A stretch of DNA of 29,771 bases, taken from DASXRC01 sp036506495 (GTDB taxonomy: Bacteria; Actinomycetota; Actinomycetes; Mycobacteriales; Micromonosporaceae). A program made the translations under genes and the position numbers. The notes beneath the pieces are model-generated. The model did not search any database, was not told the DNA's origin, and saw nothing but the letters and a program-made list of their open reading frames with translations. Positions 9,040 through 18,679 of the stretch are shown in pieces (within the stretch, counting starts at the first letter, position 1; each line of letters begins with the position of its first letter). Where the stretch lies: the NCBI GenBank assembly GCA_036506495.1, contig DASXRQ010000258.1:1-29771 (forward strand), written 5' to 3'.

Positions 9040-10515
9040 TCACCCGCTCACCGGCCCGATGATGCCCCGCTCGACGAGGTGCGCGACGATCGGGGCCGCC
9101 GCCTCGGCGAGCTCCGCCTCGGGCACGTCGTGCGCGGCCGCCAGCAGCGCGAGCTGGTCGCGGAGCGGCACGCTGCCGTCGCAGCCGCCGACGAGGGCGA
9201 GCACGAGCGGGTCGACCTCCTCGGTCCAGCGCAGGCCGTGGGGCATCGCGAGCACCTGGCGGTCGACCGCCCAGCCCTCGGCGCCGCGCGTGGCCTCCTG
9301 GCGCAGCTGAAGGCCGTCGGCCGCGGCGTACCGGGCGGCTAGCAGAGCCTCCTCGTCGCGTACGCGGAGCCAGTCCTGCCGGTCGAACCAGGCCGCGATC
9401 TGGTCACCGAGCGGCGGCTGCACCGCCTGCCGGAGGTCCTCCACCCGCACCACCGGGTCGTCCTGGCCGCTCTTGCGCAGGGTGATCAGGCCGAAGCCGA
9501 CGGCCTCGACCTTGTGGGCGTCGAACCAGTCCAGCCACCCCGCCGCGCGCTGCGGGTCGGCCCGCTCGGCCGCGTCGGCGAGCCACAGCTGGACGTACGC
9601 CATGGGATCGGCGACCTCGCGCTGGATCACCCAGGCGTCCAGTCCGGTGCCGGCGAACCAGCCGGCCACCCGGTCGCCCCAGTCCTCGCCGGCCACGTGT
9701 GCCCAGTTGGCCAGGTACTGCATGACGCCGCCGTCGGTGAGCAGGTCCGGGGCGGCGGCGGCGAGTTCGGCACACACGGCGTCCCCGGCCCGGCCCGAGT
9801 CGCGGTACGTGTGCGTGGCCACGCCCGGTCCGACCACGAACGGTGGGTTGCTGACCACCAGGTCGAACCGGCGCCCGGCGACGGGGGCGGCCAGGTCGCC
9901 GCGCAGGAGCTCCCAACGCTGCCCGTTGAGCGCGGCGGTGGTGGCCGCGAACCGGAGCGCCCGCGCCGACAGGTCGGTCGCCGTGACCGAGCCGGCGTGC
10001 GTGGACAGGTGCAGCGCCTGTACGCCGCAGCCGGTGCCCAGGTCCAGCGCGGTCTCGACCGGGCGCCGGATCGTCGCGCCGGAGAGCGTCGTCGAGGCCG
10101 CCCCGATGCCGAGCACGTGGTCGGCGGGCAGCGGCCCGGCGGGGCGGGCGGCGGCCGGCACGTCGGCGAGCACCCACCACTCGGCACCGTACGGCTCCAG
10201 GTCGACGCCCTGGCGCAGGCCGTCGGCGTACGGTTCGACGAGTCCGGCGGCGCGAGCGTGGGGGAGCGGCAGCGGGTCCAATGCGGCGGCCACCGCGGCC
10301 TCGGGCTCGGCCTGCCCGCACACGAACATCCGGATCAGCGTGCCGAGCCGGTCCCGATCCTCGGTCGCGCGCAGCGCGAGACGGACGTCGTTGCGGGCCA
10401 CCGCGGCCGTGGCCGCTAGGCCCAGCCGTGCCGCAATGCCGCCGGCGGTGTACCCGGCGGCGCTCAGCGCCGCGCGGAGCCGGTCGATGCCGTCCCGATC
10501 GAGGAGGGTGTCCAC
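9040..10515 (-). CDS. Class I SAM-dependent methyltransferase with NPPF motif (DUF7059-type)
   Basis: 491 residues from GTG 10515 (VDTLLDRDGIDRLRAALSAAGY). The first 150 residues form an N-terminal helical domain resembling the substrate-recognition domain of actinobacterial DUF7059 proteins. The catalytic domain has motif I ALDLGTGCGVQALHLS and motif IV VVSNPPFVVGP; NPPF is typical of enzymes that methylate an exocyclic nitrogen of a nucleobase or a glutamine side chain, so an RNA, DNA or protein N-methyltransferase is likely. The C-terminal 170 residues look like a winged or tetrahelical tail. The substrate is unknown. An open frame extends to 10578, but it would read into the hairpin repeats. 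It is divergent from the HhH-GPD gene. Confidence 0.85.
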   Translation of the reverse strand: MDTLLDRDGIDRLRAALSAAGYTAGGIAARLGLAATAAVARNDVRLALRATEDRDRLGTLIRMFVCGQAEPEAAVAAALDPLPLPHARAAGLVEPYADGLRQGVDLEPYGAEWWVLADVPAAARPAGPLPADHVLGIGAASTTLSGATIRRPVETALDLGTGCGVQALHLSTHAGSVTATDLSARALRFAATTAALNGQRWELLRGDLAAPVAGRRFDLVVSNPPFVVGPGVATHTYRDSGRAGDAVCAELAAAAPDLLTDGGVMQYLANWAHVAGEDWGDRVAGWFAGTGLDAWVIQREVADPMAYVQLWLADAAERADPQRAAGWLDWFDAHKVEAVGFGLITLRKSGQDDPVVRVEDLRQAVQPPLGDQIAAWFDRQDWLRVRDEEALLAARYAAADGLQLRQEATRGAEGWAVDRQVLAMPHGLRWTEEVDPLVLALVGGCDGSVPLRDQLALLAAAHDVPEAELAEAAAPIVAHLVERGIIGPVSG

Positions 10516-10562
10516 GGCCCCATCCTGCCCTGCCCGCCCCGCTCGGCCCCCGATCGCCCAAC

Positions 10563-10683
10563 CGCCCCGAGGGCCCACCTTCGACGGAGTTGGGGGCGAG
10601 TGGCGCCCCGAGGGCCCAACTTCGACGGAGTTGGGGGGCGAGCGGCGCCCGGGGAGCCCAACTTCGACGGAGTTGGAGCAGGC
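10563..10683. repeat. Three tandem 41-42 bp palindromic repeats
   Basis: Units lie at about 10563-10603, 10604-10645 and 10646-10683. Each contains CTTCGACGGAGTTGG; units 2 and 3 have perfect inverted arms CCCAACT / AGTTGG around TCGACGG, while unit 1 has one mismatch in its arm (CCACCT). The first two units also share the flank CGCCCCGAGGGCCCA. They fill the gap between two divergent genes. They could be REP-like elements, a regulatory hairpin cluster, or simply slippage products. No transposase is adjacent. Confidence 0.85.
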
Positions 10684-10724
10684 CCCGTAGCCGGGCGGCT
10701 GCCGCGCGCGGCAGGATGGACCAC

Positions 10725-11297
10725 ATGACGCTGACGTTGCCCATCGACGCCGAGGCCAACGACCTTCTCCGACGGAGCCCGCTCGCGCTGCTCATCGGCA
10801 TGATCCTTGATCAGCAGTTTCCGATGGAGCGGGCCTTCTCCGCGCCCTACGAGCTGAGCCGGCGGCTCGGCCACGAACCCACCGCGGAGGAGCTGGCCGC
10901 GTTCGACCCGGACGCGCTGATCGAGATCTTCGCGCGGCCGCCGGTGCTGCACCGGTTCCCGAGGGCGATGGCGGCGCGCGTGCAGGAGGCGTGTCAGATC
11001 GTCGTCGAGCGGTACGACGGCGAGGTCGAGCGGATCTGGGCCGACGCGGCCGACGCCAGGGACGCCTTCAAGCGGGTCTCCGCGCTGCCCGGGTTCGGCC
11101 GGCAGAAGGCGCAGATTTTCCTCGCGTTGCTGGGCAAACAGTTCGGCGTGCGGCCGGAGGGCTGGCGCGAGGTGGCGGGCGACTACGGCAGGGAGGACTC
11201 GTTCCGGTCGGTCGCCGATGTGGTCGACGCGGCCAGCCTGGAGAAGGTCCGCGGCTTCAAGAAGCAGATGAAGGCGGCGGGCAAGGCCAGCGGTTAG
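10725..11297 (+). CDS. HhH-GPD-type base excision DNA repair protein
   Basis: 190 residues. It starts MTLTLPIDAEAN and has the helical segment LLIGMILDQQFPMERAF, typical of the small actinobacterial HhH-GPD glycosylase-like family. The helix-hairpin-helix is SALPGFGRQKAQIFLALLGKQFG near residues 119-141. Members of the superfamily flip and excise damaged bases. The catalytic Asp is not certain: DYGRED or ADVVDA downstream could supply it. The ATG at 10725 is preceded by AGGATGG at good spacing; ATG 10716 is an in-frame alternative. The gene lies just downstream of the triple hairpin repeat. Confidence 0.82.
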   Translation: MTLTLPIDAEANDLLRRSPLALLIGMILDQQFPMERAFSAPYELSRRLGHEPTAEELAAFDPDALIEIFARPPVLHRFPRAMAARVQEACQIVVERYDGEVERIWADAADARDAFKRVSALPGFGRQKAQIFLALLGKQFGVRPEGWREVAGDYGREDSFRSVADVVDAASLEKVRGFKKQMKAAGKASG

Positions 11298-11358
11298 GGC
11301 ATCACGCCCCGTGCGAGCGACAGTGGGAGGATGGAGGCGATCGTGCGGAGGTGATGTG

Positions 11359-11709
11359 GTGAGGCGCCAGGCCGACCGGCCCATTCTGATCACCGACGCG
11401 CAGCGGAGCCAGGCGGAGCAACTGCGCAGCCGGCAGCACCGGTACGTGGCGATGATGCTGATCCGAGCCGCCATCGTGGTTATTGCGGCGGTCCTCGTCG
11501 GCAACGGCGCGCCGATGCTCTGGCTGTGGCTGCCCTTGTGCGGGGTCTCTATGGCCGTCATCCCGTGGCTCGCGGTGATCCTGGCCAACGACCGTGCGCC
11601 CAAGGAGCAGTACCGGCTCGCCAACCGCTTCCACCGCACCCATCGCGACGAGACACCGCGCGCCCTGCCGGCTCCGGCCACGGATCGCACGATCGAGCAC
11701 CGCGACTAG
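11359..11709 (+). CDS. DUF3099 family membrane protein
   Basis: 116 residues. The GTG start follows GGAGG seven bases upstream. The N-terminus RRQADRPILITDAQRSQAEQ is the signature of the DUF3099 family. Two transmembrane helices follow (about residues 32-50 and 53-75: MMLIRAAIVVIAAVLV and LWLWLPLCGVSMAVIPWLAVIL), then a polar basic tail. The function of the family is unknown. It faces the kinase gene tail to tail, with 11 bp between stops. Confidence 0.85.
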   Translation: MRRQADRPILITDAQRSQAEQLRSRQHRYVAMMLIRAAIVVIAAVLVGNGAPMLWLWLPLCGVSMAVIPWLAVILANDRAPKEQYRLANRFHRTHRDETPRALPAPATDRTIEHRD

Positions 11710-11720
11710 CCCGACCGCCG

Positions 11721-12617
11721 TCAGCCGCCGGGCCGGGCGCCGAGGACCGCGACCGCGCGGGCGCCCAGCTCGACGCCGGCGCGCAACGCCGACTCGCGGT
11801 CGGCTCCGGCCACCCACGCCGCGAGCAGCCCGGCCGCGAACGCGTCGCCGGCCCCGGTCGGGTCGACCACGGATACGGCGGGCGCTTCGAGGCGTACCAC
11901 CGCATCGGCCGGACCGGCCCACAGCGCGCCATCCGCGCCGAGCTTGACCACGGCGGAGCCGACCCACTCGGTCAGCCTCGTGGCCTGGCCGGCCGGGTCG
12001 CCGGCGCCGGCCAGGACGGCGGCCTCCGCGGCGTTGGCGAGCAACAGGTCCACGCCGCGTACCCACTCGAGAAAGTCCGCCCGGCCGGCCTGCCGTAGCG
12101 GCTCCGCGGACGCCGCGTCGACGCTTGCCGTCAGGCCGCGCGCCCGGGCCGCCGCGAGCGCGCGCAGGCCCGCGGGGCGCGAGGCCGGATCCAGCAGGGC
12201 GTACGCGGACAGATGCAGGTGCGCGGCCCCCGGCGCCGCGGCCAGCGCGGAGTCCACATCGGACGGTTTGAGGAGCAGGTTGGCTCCGCGGTCGGTCACC
12301 ATCGTGCGGTCCTGTCCACGGGCGAGCACGAGGACTGTGCCGGTGGTGGCCTCCGGGTGGCGGCGCACGGCGCAGCTCACCCCGCTGGCCGCGAGCTCGG
12401 CCAGTCGTGCCGCGCCGGCGTCGTCCGCGCCCACCGCGCCGACGAGCGTCACGGCGGCCCCGGCGTGGGCCAGCCACGCGGCCGTGTTGGCGGCCTGGCC
12501 GCCCCCGTTGAGGCGGATGCGCGCCCTGGTGTCGGAGCCGGGCGCCAGTGGCGCGGCGAGCACCGCCAGTACATCGGTGACGATGTCGCCGATGACGACG
12601 ACGTGCCGCGCGCTCAT
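11721..12617 (-). CDS. PfkB-family carbohydrate kinase, probable pseudouridine kinase
   Basis: 298 residues. The ribokinase fold is shown by VVVIGDIVTDVLA at the N-terminus, the substrate-binding NGGGQAANTAAWLAHAG, and the catalytic signature VDPTGAGDAFAAGL (about 254-267) with the general base Asp and anion-hole Gly-Ala-Gly. Its start overlaps the stop of the psuG-like gene in an ATGA, so the two are translationally coupled. In bacteria this pairing is characteristic of PsuK, which phosphorylates pseudouridine for PsuG. The specific substrate is inferred from this context; the PfkB family alone would not fix it. Confidence 0.85.
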   Translation of the reverse strand: MSARHVVVIGDIVTDVLAVLAAPLAPGSDTRARIRLNGGGQAANTAAWLAHAGAAVTLVGAVGADDAGAARLAELAASGVSCAVRRHPEATTGTVLVLARGQDRTMVTDRGANLLLKPSDVDSALAAAPGAAHLHLSAYALLDPASRPAGLRALAAARARGLTASVDAASAEPLRQAGRADFLEWVRGVDLLLANAAEAAVLAGAGDPAGQATRLTEWVGSAVVKLGADGALWAGPADAVVRLEAPAVSVVDPTGAGDAFAAGLLAAWVAGADRESALRAGVELGARAVAVLGARPGG

Positions 12618-13522
12618 GCCGCGCTGGTGACGATCCGGGCGGCGAGCTCCGCGTTGCGCAGGATGATCCGGACGTTGACGTCGAGGCTGCGGCCCCCGGT
12701 CGCGGAGTGGAAGTGAGCCAGCAGGAATGGCGTCACCGCCTTGCCCGTGACTCCCTGACGCTCCATCATGGACAATCCCTCGGCGAGGACCCGGTCGTGC
12801 AGCGCGGGGTCGAGCTGCTCCTCGACCGGCAGCGGGTTGGCCACGACGAGGCCGCCGTGCATGCCCAGATCGCGCCGGGTCGCCATGATGGCGGCGACGT
12901 CGGCCGGCGAGTCGACGGACCAGTCGAGGTCGAACCCACCGTCGGTCACGAAGAAACCGGGGAAACGCTTGGTGCGGTAACCGACCACGCTCACGCCGAG
13001 CGTCTCCAACCGCTCGAGCGTCGCGCCTACGTCGAGGATCGACTTGACGCCGGCGCAGACCACCACGATCCGGGTGCGCGCGAGGGTCACGAGGTCCGCG
13101 GACTCGTCGAAGGTGTGCGCCGCGTCCCGGTGTACCCCGCCAAGTCCGCCGGTGGCGAACACCCCGATTCCGACCGTCGCCGCGACCGCGCTGGTGCCCG
13201 CGACCGTGGTCGCGCCGTCGGCGCCCGCGGCCGCCGCGATCGGCAGGTCCCGGGCGGAGAGCTTGGCGACCCCGTCCGCGGACGCCAGACGCGTCAGCTG
13301 GGCGTCGTCGAGTCCGACGATCAGCTCGCCGGCGATCATCCCGATCGTCGCCGGCACCGCGCCTGCGGCGCGTACCGCCTGCTCGATCTCCTGCGCCACC
13401 CGCAGGTTGTCCGGGCGTGGCAGGCCATGTGCGACGATCGTGCTCTCCAGGGCGACAATCGGGCGGCCGTCGCGGAGGGCGGCCTCGACCTGCTCGCCGA
13501 GCCGGATGCTGGTCACGATCAA
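12614..13522 (-). CDS. psuG: Pseudouridine-5'-phosphate glycosidase
   Basis: 302 residues, the normal family length. It reversibly splits pseudouridine 5'-phosphate into uracil and ribose 5-phosphate. Signatures: PIVALESTIVAHGLPRPDN (Glu26), ATIGMIAGELIVGL, FATGGLGGVHRDA, SADLVTLART with the likely metal ligand Asp143, and VVVCAGVKSILDVGATLE with the Schiff-base Lys160. The start is either TTG 13522 or GTG 13516, neither with a clear ribosome binding site. The divergent DUF3039 gene begins only about 30 bp away, so the promoters must overlap or one message must be nearly leaderless. It is cotranscribed with the kinase downstream. Confidence 0.93.
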   Translation of the reverse strand: MIVTSIRLGEQVEAALRDGRPIVALESTIVAHGLPRPDNLRVAQEIEQAVRAAGAVPATIGMIAGELIVGLDDAQLTRLASADGVAKLSARDLPIAAAAGADGATTVAGTSAVAATVGIGVFATGGLGGVHRDAAHTFDESADLVTLARTRIVVVCAGVKSILDVGATLERLETLGVSVVGYRTKRFPGFFVTDGGFDLDWSVDSPADVAAIMATRRDLGMHGGLVVANPLPVEEQLDPALHDRVLAEGLSMMERQGVTGKAVTPFLLAHFHSATGGRSLDVNVRIILRNAELAARIVTSAA

Positions 13523-13548
13523 ACGGTACGTGGTGGGAGACTTGTTGG

Positions 13549-13800
13549 ATGAGTTCGCAGCCGAGTCCGAACACGGTCACCGAGGAGCAGGTGGACACCC
13601 GCTACGAAGAGGGCGACCATGACCGTTTCTCGCACTACGCCGAGAAGGGCAAGCTCACCGAGGCGATGGTGCTGGGTACGCCCATCCGGGCGCTGTGCGG
13701 CAAGATCTGGGTGCCCTCACGCGACCCCAACCGCTACCCGGTCTGCCCGGAGTGCAAGGAGATCTTCGAGAACGACTCCAAGATCATGGCCTGGGAGTAA
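13549..13800 (+). CDS. DUF3039 family small protein
   Basis: 83 residues from ATG 13549, with GGGAGA upstream. The family signature is ALCGKIWVPSRDPNRYPVCPECKEIF, with Cys50, Cys66 and Cys69 and a possible zinc-knuckle arrangement; EGDHDRFSHYAEK precedes it. DUF3039 proteins are conserved across actinobacteria and have no established role. A longer in-frame open frame reaches 13417, but it lacks family similarity there. Confidence 0.9.
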   Translation: MSSQPSPNTVTEEQVDTRYEEGDHDRFSHYAEKGKLTEAMVLGTPIRALCGKIWVPSRDPNRYPVCPECKEIFENDSKIMAWE

Positions 13801-13807
13801 CCGACAC

Positions 13808-13847
13808 AAAAAAGACCGGCCGGGAGCCCCAAATCGGGATCCCGGTC
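13808..13847 (-). terminator. Rho-independent terminator of the DUF7455 gene
   Basis: Read on the minus strand, a GC-rich hairpin with outer arms GACCGG / CCGGTC (13814-13847) is followed directly by six T residues (complement of 13808-13813). It lies 23 bp past the stop of the minus-strand gene ending at 13870. The hairpin may also help stop the convergent DUF3039 message, but there is no T-run on that side. Confidence 0.75.
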
Positions 13848-13869
13848 GATCTACGTATGTCGGTCGGTC

Positions 13870-14103
13870 TCAGTTCGCCATCAGCTCGGCGCCACGCCAC
13901 GTGAAATCCGGGTCGGCCGCGAACTCAATCGCGATCTTCACCAGGTCGTCGGCGTACTTGTTGGCGTGGTGTCCGCAGAACACCAGTTCGCCTCCGCCCG
14001 CGATCGTCACGCGGAGCTTGCCCGCGGCGTTGCACCGGTCGCACCGTTCATCGGCGGCCGGGGGAGCCACCGTCTCCGGCGGCGGCGTGAGGGTCGGGGT
14101 CAT
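13870..14103 (-). CDS. DUF7455-type small zinc-ribbon-like protein
   Basis: 77 residues. A strong ribosome binding site (GAGGAGGAAGG) precedes the ATG. After a Pro/Thr-rich N-terminus comes RCDRCNAAGKLRVTIAGGGELVFCGHHANKY: two CxxC-like cysteines and a Cys-Gly-His-His that could form a zinc site. It resembles actinobacterial DUF7455 proteins, which usually sit beside the principal sigma gene, as here. The function is unknown. An open frame extends upstream to 14271 but lacks family sequence. Confidence 0.85.
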   Translation of the reverse strand: MTPTLTPPPETVAPPAADERCDRCNAAGKLRVTIAGGGELVFCGHHANKYADDLVKIAIEFAADPDFTWRGAELMAN

Positions 14104-14315
14104 CGCCTTCCTCCTCTGGTCGTCACCGATGAACACGTAGTCTGTTCGTCGTTCCACCCATCGTCCAACAGCTGCCCGGGGGTCGCGCTTCCCAATGTGC
14201 CCTCGGGGGATGCAGGTCACACCGGGCACGAACAGTCTGCCGTTTCCCCAGGGTGCCACGTCAACGATCACAACGCGACAACGGCCAGGTCACGCACCTT
14301 GCGATCTGTCGGGAA

Positions 14316-16217
<1,902 letters not shown>

Positions 16218-16365
16218 GAATGACCTTCCGAAGGCTATAGCGGGGCAGTCTGGCCTGGGCGGGCGCAGCACGGAGCGACGTTCCGGACCGGGTGTGGTTG
16301 TTTGGAAGCCCCCGTGTCGCGGACCGACCGTTCAGTCGCGGTTCGCATCTCGCGGGCAGGCGTGA

Positions 16366-16371
16366 ATTGTA
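16366..16371 (-). promoter_or_regulatory. Possible -10 element for rpoD; surrounding 16218-16537 intergenic
   Basis: On the minus strand the hexamer TACAAT lies about 150 bp upstream of the rpoD start and matches five of six positions of TATAAT. I do not see a convincing -35 at 17 bases. The 320 bp between rpoD and the divergent inositol monophosphatase gene contain no gene that I can support. Confidence 0.35.
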
Positions 16372-16537
16372 GCGCCGTCTGAGGCGATCATCCCGCGTGG
16401 CGCGTCAGCGGGGGGGAGATTGGCCGGGCCATGGGTTGCTCGGCGAACGTTAGCGATACCCCCCACGCCTCGCCGGCGGCGGTGGGCGGGCGCCCGGAGC
16501 CGTCTGGAAGGATGGACGGGCGATCAAGGAGGCATCA

Positions 16538-17353
16538 ATGTCCGACCGGGCGCCGGAGCCGCAGAAGCTGCTGGCAATCGCGGTCGAGGTGGCACGCGAG
16601 GGCGCCGAGACCGCCTTGCGAATGCGGGCCGGCACGGTGCCGGATTTCGACACGAAGAGCACCGACACCGACGTCGTGACCGCCGCCGATCGCGTGGTGG
16701 AGCGCCAGGTGTTCGCCGCGCTGAGGGCCGTACGACCCGGCGACGGGGTGCTGGGCGAGGAGTACGGTGCGGCCGGGCCGGCCGAGCCGGGCACGGTCAG
16801 GTGGATCTTGGATCCGATCGACGGCACGGTCAACTACCTCTACGGGCTGCCGGTGTACGCGCTCTCACTGGCCGCGGAGGTGGACGGCGTGGTGGTGGCC
16901 GGCGTGGTCCGCAACCCCGAGACCGGTCACGAGTGGACCGCGACGCGCGGCGGTGGTGCGTACCGTGGCGGGCGCCGGCTGCGCGGCCCAACCCAGACCG
17001 AGCTGGCACAGGCGTTGGTCGGGACCGGCTTCGGGTACGCCGCGCCGCGGCGGGCTCATCAGGGCGGGGTGATCGCCGGGCTGCTGCCGCGGGTCCGCGA
17101 CATCCGGCGGTTCGGCTCGGCCGCGCTCGACCTCTGCCTGGTCGCGGAGGGGGCGCTCGACGCGTTCTACGAGAAGGGACTCAACCCCTGGGACCACGCG
17201 GCGGGCGGGCTCATCGCGGCCGAGGCGGGCGTGCTGGTCGGCGGGCTTCACGGTGCGCCGCCGGGCCCCGACCTTCTGCTCGCCGCGCCGCCGGCGCTGT
17301 TCCCGGCGCTGCATGATCGGCTCGTTGAGCTGGACGCCGCCGGCGGTCCCTGA
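16538..17353 (+). CDS. Inositol monophosphatase family protein (SuhB-like)
   Basis: 271 residues. The ATG follows AAGGAGG six bases upstream. Metal-binding signatures: DTKSTDTDVVTAADR, VLGEEYG (Glu74/75), WILDPIDGTVNYLYG (Asp92, Asp95, Gly96, Thr97) and, near the C-terminus, NPWDHAAGGLIAAEAG. The family hydrolyses phosphomonoesters such as inositol 1-phosphate, relevant to phosphatidylinositol and mycothiol precursors in actinobacteria; related members act on other sugar phosphates. It occupies the position of mycobacterial suhB (Rv2701c) and converges on the LytR_C gene. Confidence 0.92.
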   Translation: MSDRAPEPQKLLAIAVEVAREGAETALRMRAGTVPDFDTKSTDTDVVTAADRVVERQVFAALRAVRPGDGVLGEEYGAAGPAEPGTVRWILDPIDGTVNYLYGLPVYALSLAAEVDGVVVAGVVRNPETGHEWTATRGGGAYRGGRRLRGPTQTELAQALVGTGFGYAAPRRAHQGGVIAGLLPRVRDIRRFGSAALDLCLVAEGALDAFYEKGLNPWDHAAGGLIAAEAGVLVGGLHGAPPGPDLLLAAPPALFPALHDRLVELDAAGGP

Positions 17354-17355
17354 GA

Positions 17356-17371
17356 CGGCGGCCGGCCGCCG
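17356..17371. terminator. Perfect 16 bp GC palindrome between convergent genes
   Basis: CGGCGGCCGGCCGCCG lies 3 bp after the monophosphatase stop and 28 bp from the stop of the convergent LytR_C gene. It could work as a bidirectional hairpin terminator, although there is no T-run and such GC palindromes also occur by chance at this base composition. Confidence 0.35.
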
Positions 17372-17398
17372 GTGCGGGCGGCCGGGCTCCTCCGCACG

Positions 17399-17926
17399 TC
17401 AGGTGCCGGCGCAGGTGCCCTCGGGCAGCGTGGGGTTGCCCAACGCGGCGAGCGACTGGCGCATCTCGGTCGGCGTGGCGAGCTGCTTGTAGCTCGTGCC
17501 GATCACGACGTCGACCACGTCGTCTCGGCGTTTGATGTCGAACTCCGTCTGTGCCTCGTCGAGGAAGTACGCCCGCAGGAGGTGGGCCGCGCCGACCGCC
17601 TTGGGCCCGTAGCGCAGGACGGCGACGGCCGACACCGCCTTCTTCTTGGGATCGTTTCCGGTCTTCCCGATCACGAACGCCTGGTTCCGGAAGTCGCTGG
17701 CCACGCCGCTCGCGAGGCCGGGAGAGTCGGTCGCGTTGTAGACATTGATCTTGACCTCCTTCGGCTCGGGAAGCCGAATGTTGGCCACCGGCCAGCCGGG
17801 CGGGCAGTTCTGCGCCACCGGGCCGCCGCCTTGCGTGTCCTTGGCCAGGGCCATGCCCACCAGCACGACGGCGGACAGGAAGAGCACACCGACGACGACG
17901 AGCGCTCGCACGCGCGCAAAGCTCAT
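17399..17926 (-). CDS. Membrane-anchored LytR C-terminal domain protein (Cei-like)
   Basis: 175 residues. GGGGAG precedes the ATG. One N-terminal transmembrane helix (residues 7-28, VRALVVVGVLFLSAVVLVGMAL) anchors an extracellular domain. Residues about 57-165 form a LytR_C domain (VKINVYNATDSPGLASGVASDFRNQAF and VAVLRYGPKAVGAAHLLRAYF). By synteny and architecture it corresponds to mycobacterial Rv2700 (Cei), linked to cell envelope integrity. It lacks the LCP catalytic domain, so it is not itself a phosphotransferase. Confidence 0.88.
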   Translation of the reverse strand: MSFARVRALVVVGVLFLSAVVLVGMALAKDTQGGGPVAQNCPPGWPVANIRLPEPKEVKINVYNATDSPGLASGVASDFRNQAFVIGKTGNDPKKKAVSAVAVLRYGPKAVGAAHLLRAYFLDEAQTEFDIKRRDDVVDVVIGTSYKQLATPTEMRQSLAALGNPTLPEGTCAGT

Positions 17927-18020
17927 GGTCGTGGCTCCCCGTTCGGTCTGGCGAAGTTTCGCTATTTGCCGGAGCCGCCTCCACCAGGGATGACGTTCGC
18001 GGCGTACCGAGTATGCCGCT

Positions 18021-18032
18021 GAGGTTAACCTC
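18021..18032. promoter_or_regulatory. 12 bp perfect palindrome in the 17927-18347 intergenic region
   Basis: GAGGTTAACCTC is perfectly symmetrical and AT-richer at its centre than the surrounding DNA. It lies 95 bp upstream of the LytR_C start and about 315 bp upstream of the DUF4193 start, so it could be an operator for the divergent pair. A second weak signal is GGAAC (18129-18133) with CGTAC 17 bases later, resembling an extracytoplasmic-function sigma promoter. The rest of this 421 bp gap shows no gene. Confidence 0.35.
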
Positions 18033-18347
18033 TGTGCGCAGGGTCCGACGGAATCACCGGGCGGGGTCGGCGCGTTGACCGTGATCGGCGGAGGCGTGCC
18101 CTACCTTGGTGTCGCCTGGGTCACATTGGGAACAACTTGGCGCGCGTGGGCGTACATGCATCGGACGGGGGCGGTAAGGTACCGCGCTCGCCGGGGGAGT
18201 TCCTAACGCGCACCGCCGGGCCCGTAGGTCAGGGGGTGGGCCGGGATCGGGGACGGTTGGATTCGACGACGGCCAGATGGGAACCGAAACATCGTCGTCC
18301 GGCGTTTACACCGGAAGCGACACGTCAATACGGGAGAGTGACAACCG

Positions 18348-18644
18348 ATGGCCACCGACTACGACGCCCCGCGTCGCGACGAGGTTGACCTCGGCGAGGA
18401 CAGCCTGGAGGAGCTCAAGGCGCGACGCACCGACGCCCAGTCGGGCAGCGTCGACGTGGACGAGGCCGAGGTCGCCGAGACCTTTGAGCTGCCCGGGGCC
18501 GACCTGGCCGACGAGGAACTCACGGTCAAGGTGCTGCCGATGCAGTCCGACGAGTTCCGCTGTGCACGCTGTTTCCTGGTGCATCACCGGAGCCAGCTGG
18601 CGTACCAGCGAAACGGCGAGCTGATCTGCCGAGAGTGCGCCTGA
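18348..18644 (+). CDS. DUF4193 family protein
   Basis: 98 residues. GGGAGAG precedes the ATG. The first half is acidic and probably disordered (MATDYDAPRRDEVDLGEDSL). The C-terminal half contains the family zinc-ribbon-like motif FRCARCFLVHHRSQLA with a final ICRECA: four cysteines in two CxxC pairs. DUF4193 proteins are conserved in actinobacteria (mycobacterial Rv2699c) without a settled function; the acidic tail plus zinc ribbon suggests a nucleic-acid or polymerase partner, which is my inference. Confidence 0.92.
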   Translation: MATDYDAPRRDEVDLGEDSLEELKARRTDAQSGSVDVDEAEVAETFELPGADLADEELTVKVLPMQSDEFRCARCFLVHHRSQLAYQRNGELICRECA

Positions 18645-18679
18645 GACCGGCCGAAACATAACGAGGCGGGAGTGCCGCG

